A stretch of DNA of 64,000 nucleotides, from positions 1,612,001-1,676,000 of the forward strand of contig NZ_FSRL01000001.1 in the NCBI RefSeq assembly GCF_900142295.1, in the 5' to 3' direction. Of this stretch, positions 28,616 through 36,036 are shown one piece after another. This DNA comes from Vannielia litorea. Its GTDB lineage: Bacteria; Pseudomonadota; Alphaproteobacteria; Rhodobacterales; Rhodobacteraceae. Numbering within the stretch: position 1 is the first letter of the stretch; the number at the start of each line of letters is the position of its first letter. The notes under the pieces are model-generated. The model had not been told where the DNA came from and searched no databases. It worked only from the letters and a program-made list of their open reading frames with translations. The position numbers and the translations under genes were made by a program.

Positions 28616-29122
28616 CTACCCGGTGTGCCCCGCGTAGACCACCAGCTCCGGCAGCCCGGTCAGCGGCGCACCAAGCACCTGGAACGCCGGGAGCGACACC
28701 CGCGTGCCCGAGCCCGCAGGCCCGCCCGAGGGCCGCAGTTCCACCTGCACCGAGTTGCCGTTGCCCGGATAAACCAGCCGGCCCGACTGCGCCACCGTCA
28801 CCAGCGGCGTCTCCGCCCAGAAGCCCGGGTCGGTCGGGTCGCCCAGCGAGGCGATCGTGGTGCCAAGCTCCCGCTCCGCCGCCACCGGCGCCGCTGCGGC
28901 CGCCGCCTTCTCTTCCTCTGTCGTGGTGTCGAACTGCGCCGCCGTGCGCGCATTCGCCGGCGGCGGCGGCGCCTCTGCGGCTACCGGGGCCGCGCTCTCG
29001 GAGGGCGCCTCCGTGGCCTGCGCCCCGCCCGCCTTCGGCTTCATCGAGAACGGCCCCTCCGCGCAGCCCGCCAAAAGCAGGGCCACACCCGAAACCGCCA
29101 GAACTCCCCGCACCATCCGCAC
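28616..29122 (-). CDS. hypothetical lipoprotein with Ala/Pro-rich linker
   Basis: A 168-residue protein with a lipoprotein signal (LLLAGC at about 15-20), a low-complexity Ala/Glu/Pro region (about 30-85) and a compact C-terminal part rich in Gly, Val and Pro. The GTG at 29122 has AGGAG 7 bases upstream and is preferred. A GTG at 29140 and an ATG at 29116 are alternatives. Similar Rhodobacteraceae proteins carry misleading enzyme names; I see no enzyme motif. It is divergent from moaA. Confidence 0.6.
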   Translation of the reverse strand: MRMVRGVLAVSGVALLLAGCAEGPFSMKPKAGGAQATEAPSESAAPVAAEAPPPPANARTAAQFDTTTEEEKAAAAAAPVAAERELGTTIASLGDPTDPGFWAETPLVTVAQSGRLVYPGNGNSVQVELRPSGGPAGSGTRVSLPAFQVLGAPLTGLPELVVYAGHTG

Positions 29123-29201
29123 CGTCCGTCTCCTTGCCACCTTCGTCGAAGCTGCCGCAAATCTCCTTGCCGCACCGTCTCTTCCGGCCTAGCTATAGCC
29201 C

Positions 29202-30206
29202 ATGCAAACGCCCCTGATCGACCCCTTCCAGCGCCCGATCACCTATTTGCGGGTCTCCGTGACCGACCGCTGCGATTTTCGCTGCGTCTACTGCATGTCC
29301 GAGAACATGACCTTTCTGCCCAAGAAGGAGCTTCTCACGCTGGAAGAGCTCGATGCGGCCTGCACGGCCTTCATCGGGCTGGGCGTCCGCAAGCTCCGCA
29401 TCACCGGCGGAGAACCGCTGGTGCGCAAGGGCATCATGACCTTTTTCGAGGCGATGACCCGCCATCTCGAGTCGGGCGCGCTCGATGAGCTGACCCTCAC
29501 CACCAACGGCTCCCAGCTCGAGCGCTTCGCCCCGCAGCTGGCAGCGGCGGGCGTCCGGCGCATCAACGTCTCGCTCGACACGCTGGACGAGGCCAAGTTC
29601 GCCCGCGTCACCCGCTGGGGCCGCCTGCCCCAGGTGCTGCGCGGGCTGGATGCGGCGCAGGCGGCGGGCCTGCGCGTCAAGCTCAACGCCGTGGCGCTGA
29701 AGGGCTTCAACGAGGACGAGCTCATCACCCTCGCCGAATTCTGCGCCACCCGCGACATGGACCTGACCTGGATCGAGGTCATGCCGATGGGCGATCTCGG
29801 CAACGAGGACCGCATCGGCCAGTACTGGTCGCTGAAAGACCTGCGCGCCAAGCTGGCCGAGCGCTACACCCTGATCGACCTGACCGAGCGCACCGGCGGC
29901 CCCGCCCGCTACGTCCAGCTCCAGGAAACCGGCCAGAAGATCGGCTTCATCACGCCGCTGACCCACAACTTCTGCGAAAGCTGCAACCGCGTCCGGATGA
30001 CCTGCACCGGCGAGCTCTACATGTGCCTCGGCCAGGAAGACCGCGCCGACCTGCGCGCACCGCTGCGCCAATACGGCCCCGGCCCCGCGTTCGAAGAGGC
30101 CATCCGCGCCGCCATCGCCCTCAAACCCAAGGGCCACGATTTTGACTATTCGCGCCAGACGGTCGAAGGCCAGGTCTCCCGCCACATGAGCCACACCGGC
30201 GGCTGA
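29202..30206 (+). CDS. moaA: GTP 3',8-cyclase (molybdenum cofactor biosynthesis protein A)
   Basis: A 334-residue radical SAM enzyme. The N-terminal cluster motif is Cys24, Cys28 and Cys31 ([10 protein letters not shown]). [12 protein letters not shown] is the SAM-binding GGEP motif. The C-terminal second cluster uses [20 protein letters not shown]. It rearranges GTP in the first step of molybdopterin synthesis. The length matches the family. No other mo genes are adjacent. The ccdAB pair follows on the same strand. Confidence 0.95.
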   Translation: MQTPLIDPFQRPITYLRVSVTDRCDFRCVYCMSENMTFLPKKELLTLEELDAACTAFIGLGVRKLRITGGEPLVRKGIMTFFEAMTRHLESGALDELTLTTNGSQLERFAPQLAAAGVRRINVSLDTLDEAKFARVTRWGRLPQVLRGLDAAQAAGLRVKLNAVALKGFNEDELITLAEFCATRDMDLTWIEVMPMGDLGNEDRIGQYWSLKDLRAKLAERYTLIDLTERTGGPARYVQLQETGQKIGFITPLTHNFCESCNRVRMTCTGELYMCLGQEDRADLRAPLRQYGPGPAFEEAIRAAIALKPKGHDFDYSRQTVEGQVSRHMSHTGG

Positions 30207-30232
30207 AGCCAGGATTGCCGAAACCCCGCGCT

Positions 30233-30256
30233 TGCGGTATGTTACTGCGGTATAAT
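30233..30256 (+). promoter_or_regulatory. ccdAB promoter region: -10 box with overlapping direct repeat
   Basis: A perfect TATAAT lies at 30251-30256, 13 bases before the ccdA start. TGCGGTAT occurs at 30233-30240 and 30246-30253, the second copy overlapping the -10 box. Repeated half-sites over a promoter are what an autoregulating ribbon-helix-helix antitoxin would bind. No convincing -35 box is seen at normal spacing. Confidence 0.45.
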
Positions 30257-30268
30257 CAAGGTGCCCGC

Positions 30269-30514
30269 ATGACCGCTGCCAAACGCAAGACCTCGCTGAC
30301 GATGGATGCCGCCGATCTCGACGCCGCGCGCGATCTGGGCGTCAACGTCTCCGCTGTGGCAGGCGAGGCGCTTCGCCGGGCCGTGGCCGAGGCCCGCCAA
30401 AGGCGCTGGCGCGAGGAAAACGCCGAGGCCTTCGCGGCCCAGGCCGACTGGCACGCGCAGAACGGTCACCCGCTCGCCGCGATCCAGACCGGCCCGGCAA
30501 CGTGGAAGAGCTGA
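30269..30514 (+). CDS. ccdA: type II antitoxin, CcdA family
   Basis: An 81-residue protein. The N-terminal part (KRKTSLTMDAADLDAARDLGVNVSAVAGEALRRAV) is a ribbon-helix-helix DNA-binding domain, and the acidic C-terminal half (RWREENAEAFAAQADWHAQNGHP) is the toxin-neutralising tail typical of CcdA. The ATG at 30269 was preferred; the frame is open upstream, but that would cross the promoter. It overlaps the toxin gene by 13 bases, with antitoxin first. Confidence 0.85.
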   Translation: MTAAKRKTSLTMDAADLDAARDLGVNVSAVAGEALRRAVAEARQRRWREENAEAFAAQADWHAQNGHPLAAIQTGPATWKS

Positions 30515-30792
30515 AACGCTTCGACATTGCCGAATGGAACGGCATCGCGATGGTCGTGGTCGAGAGCGATATCCTCCCGCCCGACCCCGCCCTCGTGGTC
30601 ATCCCGCTCCTGCCCGATTATCCTGCCGCAAAAGGCCTGAACCCGACCATTCCCCACAAGGGTCAACCTCTGGTTCTGGCCACCCGCCTTGTCACCTCGG
30701 TGCGCCGCTCCGCCCTGTCCCGAAAGGCGAGTGCCGCCGGTCATGCCGATGAAATCACCCGCGCCCTCGATATCCTGCTGACCGGCGTCTGA
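30502..30792 (+). CDS. ccdB: type II toxin, CcdB family
   Basis: A 96-residue protein starting at GTG 30502. Its C-terminal segment GQPLVLATRLVTSVRRSALSRKASAAGHADEITRALDILLTGV matches the CcdB gyrase-poison fold. Plasmid CcdB acts on GyrA. The length is near the 101 residues of the plasmid toxin. The C-terminal residues are Gly-Val where plasmid CcdB ends in Gly-Ile, a position needed for gyrase poisoning. It sits downstream of ccdA in a chromosomal context. Confidence 0.82.
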   Translation: MEELKRFDIAEWNGIAMVVVESDILPPDPALVVIPLLPDYPAAKGLNPTIPHKGQPLVLATRLVTSVRRSALSRKASAAGHADEITRALDILLTGV

Positions 30793-30815
30793 CCTCCGGC
30801 ACAAGCCACCGCCCC

Positions 30816-31613
30816 TCAGGCCCACTCCGCGCCCAGATCGTCCCGCGCCCGGTCGATCCAGTGCTCGGCGAGCCAGGGCGTCGGCCTGCAATACCGCAGC
30901 CAGGAGCCGGAATAGCCCTCTACCGCCTCGTGCATCTTCGGATGCCCGTGAAAACACACCACCTTCGCCGCCTCGGGCAGGCGGGCGGGCCTCAGCCAGT
31001 TCACCGGCGGCAGGCCGAGGCAGTCGTGCTTGAAGCTCACCACCTCGTCGCCCGGAAGATAGGCAAACTCGCCCCGCTCCTGCGCCAGCGTCGAGGTATA
31101 GCGCTGCTCGCTCCCCCGCGCCTTCTCCACTTGGCGCTTCGCGTCGCCCGCCAGCACCTCGTAGAGCCAGCCGTGCCGGGCCGGGTCGAAGCGAAAGACC
31201 GAGCCGTGCCCGGTGGCCCGCCCGCGCCGCGCCTCCACCCAATCGGCCCGCATCGCCACCTTGCCCGGCGCGAAGTTCAGCAACCCGTCGAGCGGCCCCG
31301 TCACCACCACGTCGAGGTCGAAGCCCAGCAAGGGCCCGTCGAGATCGGGGATCAGCCCGGGGCGGAACAGCGAGACCTTGCGCATCGCCCCCTGCCGGTT
31401 GGCCACGGCCAGGGCGGCATCCATCTCGGCCAGGAAGGGCTCCACCGGCAGCTCCAGCACCTCAACGTCGGGGTGCAGCCCGGCCCGCTCCTCTGTCATG
31501 CAGAAGAACCGCACGTCATCGCTCAGATGCCGCCGCGCGCCGGAATAGAGCCGGTTCACGTATTCGGGGCCAAACAGCGTGCCCCACTTGATGCAGATGA
31601 CATTGGCAACCAT
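30816..31613 (-). CDS. putative glycosyltransferase-like protein
   Basis: A 265-residue protein with a nucleotide-sugar-transferase layout: an N-terminal Rossmann-like start (ANVICIKWGTLFGPEYVNRLY), then GFDLDVVVTG (about 96-105) with a DxD-type acidic motif, and a C-terminal KVVCFHGHPKMHEA. Similar proteins in Rhodobacterales are annotated as glycosyltransferases. The acceptor is unknown. It lies 18 bases upstream of coaD on the same strand. Confidence 0.6.
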   Translation of the reverse strand: MVANVICIKWGTLFGPEYVNRLYSGARRHLSDDVRFFCMTEERAGLHPDVEVLELPVEPFLAEMDAALAVANRQGAMRKVSLFRPGLIPDLDGPLLGFDLDVVVTGPLDGLLNFAPGKVAMRADWVEARRGRATGHGSVFRFDPARHGWLYEVLAGDAKRQVEKARGSEQRYTSTLAQERGEFAYLPGDEVVSFKHDCLGLPPVNWLRPARLPEAAKVVCFHGHPKMHEAVEGYSGSWLRYCRPTPWLAEHWIDRARDDLGAEWA

Positions 31614-31631
31614 GGCGCTGCCCTACCCGGC

Positions 31632-32123
31632 TCAGTCGTACTTGGCCAGCAGCTTCTCACGCACTGCAGGGCTGACGAACTTGGAGACGTCTCCGCCCAG
31701 GCGCGCGATCTCCTTCACCAGCTTGGAGGCGATCGCCTGCCGCTCGGCGCTGGCCATCAGAAAGACGGTCTCGATGCTGGCGTCGAGCTGACGGTTCATC
31801 CCCACCATCTGGTACTCGTATTCGAAATCCGCCACCGCCCGCAGGCCGCGCAGGATGATCCCCGCGCCCACGTCGCGGGCACAGTCGATCAGCAGGTTCT
31901 CGAACGGATGCACCACGATCTCGCAATGGGTCTTGGCCGAGATCACCTCGCAGGCCGAACCGACCATCGCCACGCGCTCCTCCAGGTTGAAGAGCGGGCC
32001 CTTGTCGGCATTGATCGCCACCCCGATCACCAGCCGGTCCACCAGCGCCGTGGCGCGGGTGATGATGTCGATATGGCCCAGCGTCACCGGGTCGAAGGTG
32101 CCCGGATAAAGCCCCACGCGCAT
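31632..32123 (-). CDS. coaD: phosphopantetheine adenylyltransferase
   Basis: A 163-residue nucleotidyltransferase: the N-terminal GLYPGTFDPVTLGHIDII contains the HxGH-type nucleotide motif, and GIILRGLRAVADFEYEYQMVGMNRQL binds phosphopantetheine. It catalyses the penultimate step of coenzyme A synthesis. The ATG at 32123 gives the standard N-terminus. A longer frame is open but not supported. Confidence 0.96.
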   Translation of the reverse strand: MRVGLYPGTFDPVTLGHIDIITRATALVDRLVIGVAINADKGPLFNLEERVAMVGSACEVISAKTHCEIVVHPFENLLIDCARDVGAGIILRGLRAVADFEYEYQMVGMNRQLDASIETVFLMASAERQAIASKLVKEIARLGGDVSKFVSPAVREKLLAKYD

Positions 32124-32339
32124 GGCTGTCCCTCCCTGGCGCCTCAGGTCGAGGGCAGAAAACACCAGCCTCCCCCGAGGGGCAAGGCGAAACCCCGCTC
32201 CCGCAACATTCTTTCACCACGCCGCTTTAACGCCCGCCAAACCCTTTTTTCACGGCGGCTCTCTTGCGCGGGCGCCAGCGGTGCTTACCTTTAGGCCAAT
32301 TGAATAGACCCAGTTCATTTTGAAAATCGTCGAGTCGTC

Positions 32340-32771
32340 ATGGACACAATCGACTTCAGATTCTTTCGCGCCCAGATGCCGCCTGGCTGGGACAACCAGG
32401 TCATGGTCACCTGCACCCCGCCTCCCGGAGAGGAGCCGCGCCGCTCGGTCGTCTTTCTCCGCAAGGAGATGGCACCCGCCGAGAGCCTCTCCGCCTTCGC
32501 CGCCTTGCAACGCAATGCCCTCGCCGCGCAGTTGCCCAGGTTCTCGCTGATGTACGACAAGCCGACAGAGCTGGCCGGGCAGACCGTGCCGCTGATCGTC
32601 TATGGCTGGCAGGCCGACGCGGGCCGGCTCACCCAGGTGCAGGCCTTCTTTCCCGCCGAACCGGGGTATGCCTGGCTGGTCACCCTGACCGCGGCCGCCG
32701 AGGCCTACGACGCGCTCCTGCCCGAGTTCCAGGCCATGCTCGCCGTCTTCGCACCGGCAAGGGAGGGCTGA
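32340..32771 (+). CDS. DcrB/DUF1795 protein, probable EagR-type T6SS effector adaptor
   Basis: A 143-residue protein with the DUF1795 pattern: a short N-terminal strand, MPPGWDNQVMVTC, a helix around SLSAFAALQRNALAAQLPRF, and strands LIVYGWQADAGRLTQVQAFF and GYAWLVTLTA. EagR adaptors of this family shield the N-terminal transmembrane segments of prePAAR effectors before type VI secretion. The next gene, 3 bases on, is exactly such a prePAAR protein, which makes the adaptor assignment strong. There is no signal peptide, so it is cytoplasmic. Confidence 0.8.
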   Translation: MDTIDFRFFRAQMPPGWDNQVMVTCTPPPGEEPRRSVVFLRKEMAPAESLSAFAALQRNALAAQLPRFSLMYDKPTELAGQTVPLIVYGWQADAGRLTQVQAFFPAEPGYAWLVTLTAAAEAYDALLPEFQAMLAVFAPAREG

Positions 32772-32774
32772 GCG

Positions 32775-33779
32775 ATGGTCACCACGCCCGCCACCCGCAT
32801 CACCGATCGTACCAGCCACATCGTGCCCGCCGTGGCGGCCCTCGCCGCGGCCCTCACCGCCGCCTGCGCCGGGGCCGACGCGCTGCTGAACTCGCCGGTC
32901 ATGACCACCCCCGCAGGCGGCGCCGTGGCCGCCGGTGTGGCGGCCGGGCTCTCGGCCATGGGCGCCATGTTCAACCTCATCCCGCCCACCGGCGCGGTGC
33001 CCTCCATCGGCTTTCCCACCGTGCTCACCGGCTCCCTGCCCCAGGCGCGCACGCTCGATGCCCACGGCTGCTTCTTCCACGGCCCGAACACCGTGATCGA
33101 GGGCGCCATGACCGTGCTCACCGGCGGCCTGCCCACCGCACGGGTGATGTCGAAGACCGCCTGCTCGGCCATGTGCTCCTCGGGCCAGTACAACGTGCTG
33201 ATCGGCGGCAGCTCGGTCACCATCCCGATCAACGTGAACGGCACCGATGCCTTCCGGCTCCAGGTCCAGAATGCCGCCGCCACCCTCTATGGCACACCCT
33301 CGGGCCGCGAGATCTTTCGCGGCATCGCCGCATCGGGCAACATGGTCGAGATGCATGAACTCTCCGACCCCAACGGCTACTGCACCCCCAACGATGGCAC
33401 CGCCGCCACCGACGGCACCGGCACCGGCAGCCGGGTCGACTGGAACCCCACCTACGACGACCGCGCCGCCTACCCGGGCCAGACCCCGACCATCGTGCTC
33501 GGCCACGAACTCGTGCACGCCTACCACAACGCCAACGGCACCCAGGCCACCGGCCCGATGGACAGCTACCCCGGCCAGACCGGCAGCTCCAACCGGGGCG
33601 AGGAACGCGCCACCGTGGGCACCCGCGGCACCTCGATCACCGATCCCTCGGGCAACCCGGCCACCGTGCCCGACCACGGCAACGACGTGCCGACCGAAAA
33701 CTCTATTCGGCGCGACCTCGGCGTGCCCGAGCGGCAAACCTACTACCCGCCCACCTGGCCCGGCGGTGCGCCGTGGTAG
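32775..33779 (+). CDS. prePAAR-PAAR effector with C-terminal M91-type zinc metallopeptidase domain
   Basis: A 334-residue modular protein. Residues 6-15 (ATRITDRTSH) fit the prePAAR pattern AxRxxDxxxH. Two hydrophobic segments follow (about 17-36 and 44-64). A PAAR-like domain spans about 70-160. The C-terminal domain (about 165-334) matches peptidase M91: HELVH at residues 244-248, continued by AYH, and the downstream acidic GEERATVG (275-282). PAAR proteins tip the T6SS spike and carry toxins. M91 includes the host-protein protease NleD. No T6SS structural gene is in the window, so secretion would rely on a distant locus. Confidence 0.85.
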   Translation: MVTTPATRITDRTSHIVPAVAALAAALTAACAGADALLNSPVMTTPAGGAVAAGVAAGLSAMGAMFNLIPPTGAVPSIGFPTVLTGSLPQARTLDAHGCFFHGPNTVIEGAMTVLTGGLPTARVMSKTACSAMCSSGQYNVLIGGSSVTIPINVNGTDAFRLQVQNAAATLYGTPSGREIFRGIAASGNMVEMHELSDPNGYCTPNDGTAATDGTGTGSRVDWNPTYDDRAAYPGQTPTIVLGHELVHAYHNANGTQATGPMDSYPGQTGSSNRGEERATVGTRGTSITDPSGNPATVPDHGNDVPTENSIRRDLGVPERQTYYPPTWPGGAPW

Positions 33780-34477
33780 GCCGTCGCCCGCTGCTCGCCG
33801 GGGGCGCCGCGCTCCTGCTGGCCCCGCTCGCCGCCGCCTGCCGCCTCGGCCCCGCCGGCTCGGGCAGCGCCGCCGCCGGCCCCCTGCCGTCCGCAAAAGG
33901 AACCCGATCCATGCAACAAGACGGACTGATCCTCCAGGCCAGCCTCGAACCCGACCAGGACGCCGGCCAGCTCACCCTGGCCTACACCGTCGAAAACCAC
34001 GGCCCCGGCCCCGCCTACATCCACGACAAGCTGATCGTGCCCGACCCGAAGGGCGGCCAGATGGCCGAGGCTGGCCGTGCCTATGTCTATCCCCGTCCCG
34101 AGCACGACGAAGTGCTGGTGATGAAGGATATCCCGCCGGTCCCGCCCGGCCTCTCCCCGGCGTCCCTCGTTGTGCCGCTCATGGTCCGGTTGGCCCCCGG
34201 CGAGGCGCTCGACGGCCGCCTCCGATTTGCCCTGCCGCTCAAGCCCTGGCGGCAGTACGCGAACAATGCCCTCGCCTATCCCCGGCAAACCACCGTGGAC
34301 AGCCTGCGCTTCCGGCTGGGCTATGCCCTGCCCGCCCCCGGCGCCGAGGAAACCACCTTCGACTACGCCGGCGAAACCGCGTTCAACTTCCGCAACCCGC
34401 CCGGACAGAGCCACAAGGCCGCGGCGCTGGAGGCCCGCTTCGACACGCCGGGCCTTCCGGTCTTCCTGCCCGAGTGA
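33773..34477 (+). CDS. putative immunity lipoprotein for the M91 effector
   Basis: A 234-residue protein starting at GTG 33773, overlapping the effector gene by 7 bases. Residues 1-23 form a lipoprotein signal (GRRPLLAGG..., LAAAC). The rest is a beta-rich domain with TLAYTVENHGPGPAYIHDKLIVPD. An internal ATG at 33911 has a strong ribosome site (AAAGGAA, 8-base spacer) and would yield a 188-residue form without the signal peptide. I do not recognise the family. The immunity role is inferred from tight coupling to a toxin gene. Confidence 0.6.
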   Translation: MVGRRPLLAGGAALLLAPLAAACRLGPAGSGSAAAGPLPSAKGTRSMQQDGLILQASLEPDQDAGQLTLAYTVENHGPGPAYIHDKLIVPDPKGGQMAEAGRAYVYPRPEHDEVLVMKDIPPVPPGLSPASLVVPLMVRLAPGEALDGRLRFALPLKPWRQYANNALAYPRQTTVDSLRFRLGYALPAPGAEETTFDYAGETAFNFRNPPGQSHKAAALEARFDTPGLPVFLPE

Positions 34478-34541
34478 GCACAAGGGGCGGCCCGCGTCTC
34501 CGCGGCACCGCCCCCTGCGCCTCGTCCGGTGATCGGTGGGC

Positions 34542-34976
34542 TCAGTGGCCCATGATCATGCCTTCGAGCGCATCCTTTTCCATCGCCAGCTCCGCCAGCC
34601 GCGCCTTCACCACGTCGCCGATGGAAATGAGGCCGATCATCTCCTCGCCCTCCATCACCGGCATGTGGCGAAACCGCCCCTCGGTCATCATTTCCAGCAC
34701 ACCCAGCGCCGTATCCTCCTTGGAGCAGGTCACCAGCTTGCGGGTCATCATGTCGTCCACCACGTCGCTCAGGCACCCCGGCCCGCGACGGCCCAGCTCG
34801 CGCACGATGTCCCGCTCCGAGAGGATCCCCTCGGGATGGGCGCCGTTCGCCGACACGATGACCGAGCCGATGCGCCGTTCCGAGAGCAGCTTGGCCGCAT
34901 CCGCCACCGAGCTTCCCGGTTTCACGCAGAGCACGCCGTCACCACCCTTGTTCTTCAGAATTTGTTGCACCAGCAT
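34542..34976 (-). CDS. CBS domain protein
   Basis: A 144-residue protein made of two CBS motifs (about 8-65 and 75-135), seen in VADAAKLLSERRIGSVIVS, GILSERDIVRELGRRG, ALGVLEMMTEGRFRHMPVM and GLISIGDVVKARL. CBS pairs bind adenine nucleotides and sense energy state. This stand-alone form has no catalytic domain, and its partner is unknown. It converges on the putative immunity gene. Confidence 0.88.
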   Translation of the reverse strand: MLVQQILKNKGGDGVLCVKPGSSVADAAKLLSERRIGSVIVSANGAHPEGILSERDIVRELGRRGPGCLSDVVDDMMTRKLVTCSKEDTALGVLEMMTEGRFRHMPVMEGEEMIGLISIGDVVKARLAELAMEKDALEGMIMGH

Positions 34977-35033
34977 GGCTTACCTCCAACGTCGCTCACT
35001 TGGGTTGACCGTCGCGCCAGCAGGCCCCACCTG

Positions 35034-35927
35034 TCAAGTCTCGGCTTCCAGCCGCTCCACCTCTGCGCGGAGCCCCTCGCACAGAAGCTCGGCAAATCGG
35101 CCAAGGCGGCGCACCCGCCGATCGTCGGCATGGCGCACCAGCCAGAAGGTCCGGCGCAGCTTCACCTGGTCGGACAGCACCGGCTCCACCCGGTTGGCGC
35201 TGCCGAGCGCGAAGCCATGCACGATCCCCACGCCCGCCCCGCTCTTGACCCAGGCGAACTGGACCGAGACCGAGTTGGAGGCCAGCTGCACCCGCTCCAG
35301 CCCGAGCTCGCCGAGGTAATCCAGCTCCTTGTCGAAGATCATGTCGGGGATGTAGCCCACCAGCCGCTTGCCCCTCAGGTCCTCCAGCCGCTCCACCGGG
35401 TTCTGCTTCAGCCAGCGCCGATGGGCGGCGAGGACCAGGTGGTAGTCGGTGATCTTCTGCACCGTGAGCCGCCCGGCCGTGGGCCGGGACACGGCAATCG
35501 CCATGTCCGCCTCGCGCCGGTTGAGGTTGAACACCCGTGGCAGCGAAACGATCTGCACCTCGAGCCCCGGATGGGCGTTGCAGATCCTCTCCACCACCTG
35601 CGGCAGCAGGAAATTGGCGCAGCCGTCCGGCGCGCCGACGCGGATCGCGCCGGTCAGCCTGTCCTCCTGCCCGCGCACCGCGTCCTCGGCGTTCAGCATC
35701 GCCTGTTCCAGCTCCTCGGCATGCGGCATCAGCCGCTCGCCGGCCTCGCTCGGCGCGTAGCCCTGCGGCGATTTCAGAAACAGCGGCGTGCCGAGGCTCT
35801 CCTCGAGCCGCTGCACCCGCCGCCCCACCGTCGCCGGATCGAGCTTCAGCACCGTGCCCGCGCCCGAAAGGCTGCCCTCCCGCGCCACGGCAATGAATAT
35901 CCGCATGTCGTCCCACGACACGGTCAT
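35034..35927 (-). CDS. LysR family transcriptional regulator
   Basis: A 297-residue LysR-type regulator: N-terminal winged helix-turn-helix (MRIFIAVAREGSLSGAGTVLKLDPATVGRRVQRLEESLGTPLF) and a periplasmic-binding-like effector domain from about residue 90. GGGAGAGAAGG precedes the ATG at 35927. It is divergent from mmsA, 109 bases away, so it probably controls mmsA and itself. The effector molecule is unknown. Confidence 0.9.
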   Translation of the reverse strand: MTVSWDDMRIFIAVAREGSLSGAGTVLKLDPATVGRRVQRLEESLGTPLFLKSPQGYAPSEAGERLMPHAEELEQAMLNAEDAVRGQEDRLTGAIRVGAPDGCANFLLPQVVERICNAHPGLEVQIVSLPRVFNLNRREADMAIAVSRPTAGRLTVQKITDYHLVLAAHRRWLKQNPVERLEDLRGKRLVGYIPDMIFDKELDYLGELGLERVQLASNSVSVQFAWVKSGAGVGIVHGFALGSANRVEPVLSDQVKLRRTFWLVRHADDRRVRRLGRFAELLCEGLRAEVERLEAET

Positions 35928-36036
35928 CCTTCTCTCCCATGCATTTTTGCAAGACGTGTTTGCCAAACTGCCGCTTCTACCGGGATAAATGCAAGAGTAT
36001 GGTCCGCACGACCCCGGAAACAGGAGGAGTTCCGCC

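Noticed and set aside
34484-34514. GGGGCGG/CCGCCCC stem between the immunity and CBS genes
   Set aside because: A 7-bp stem with a 17-base loop and no T-run, in GC-rich DNA; too weak to call a terminator.
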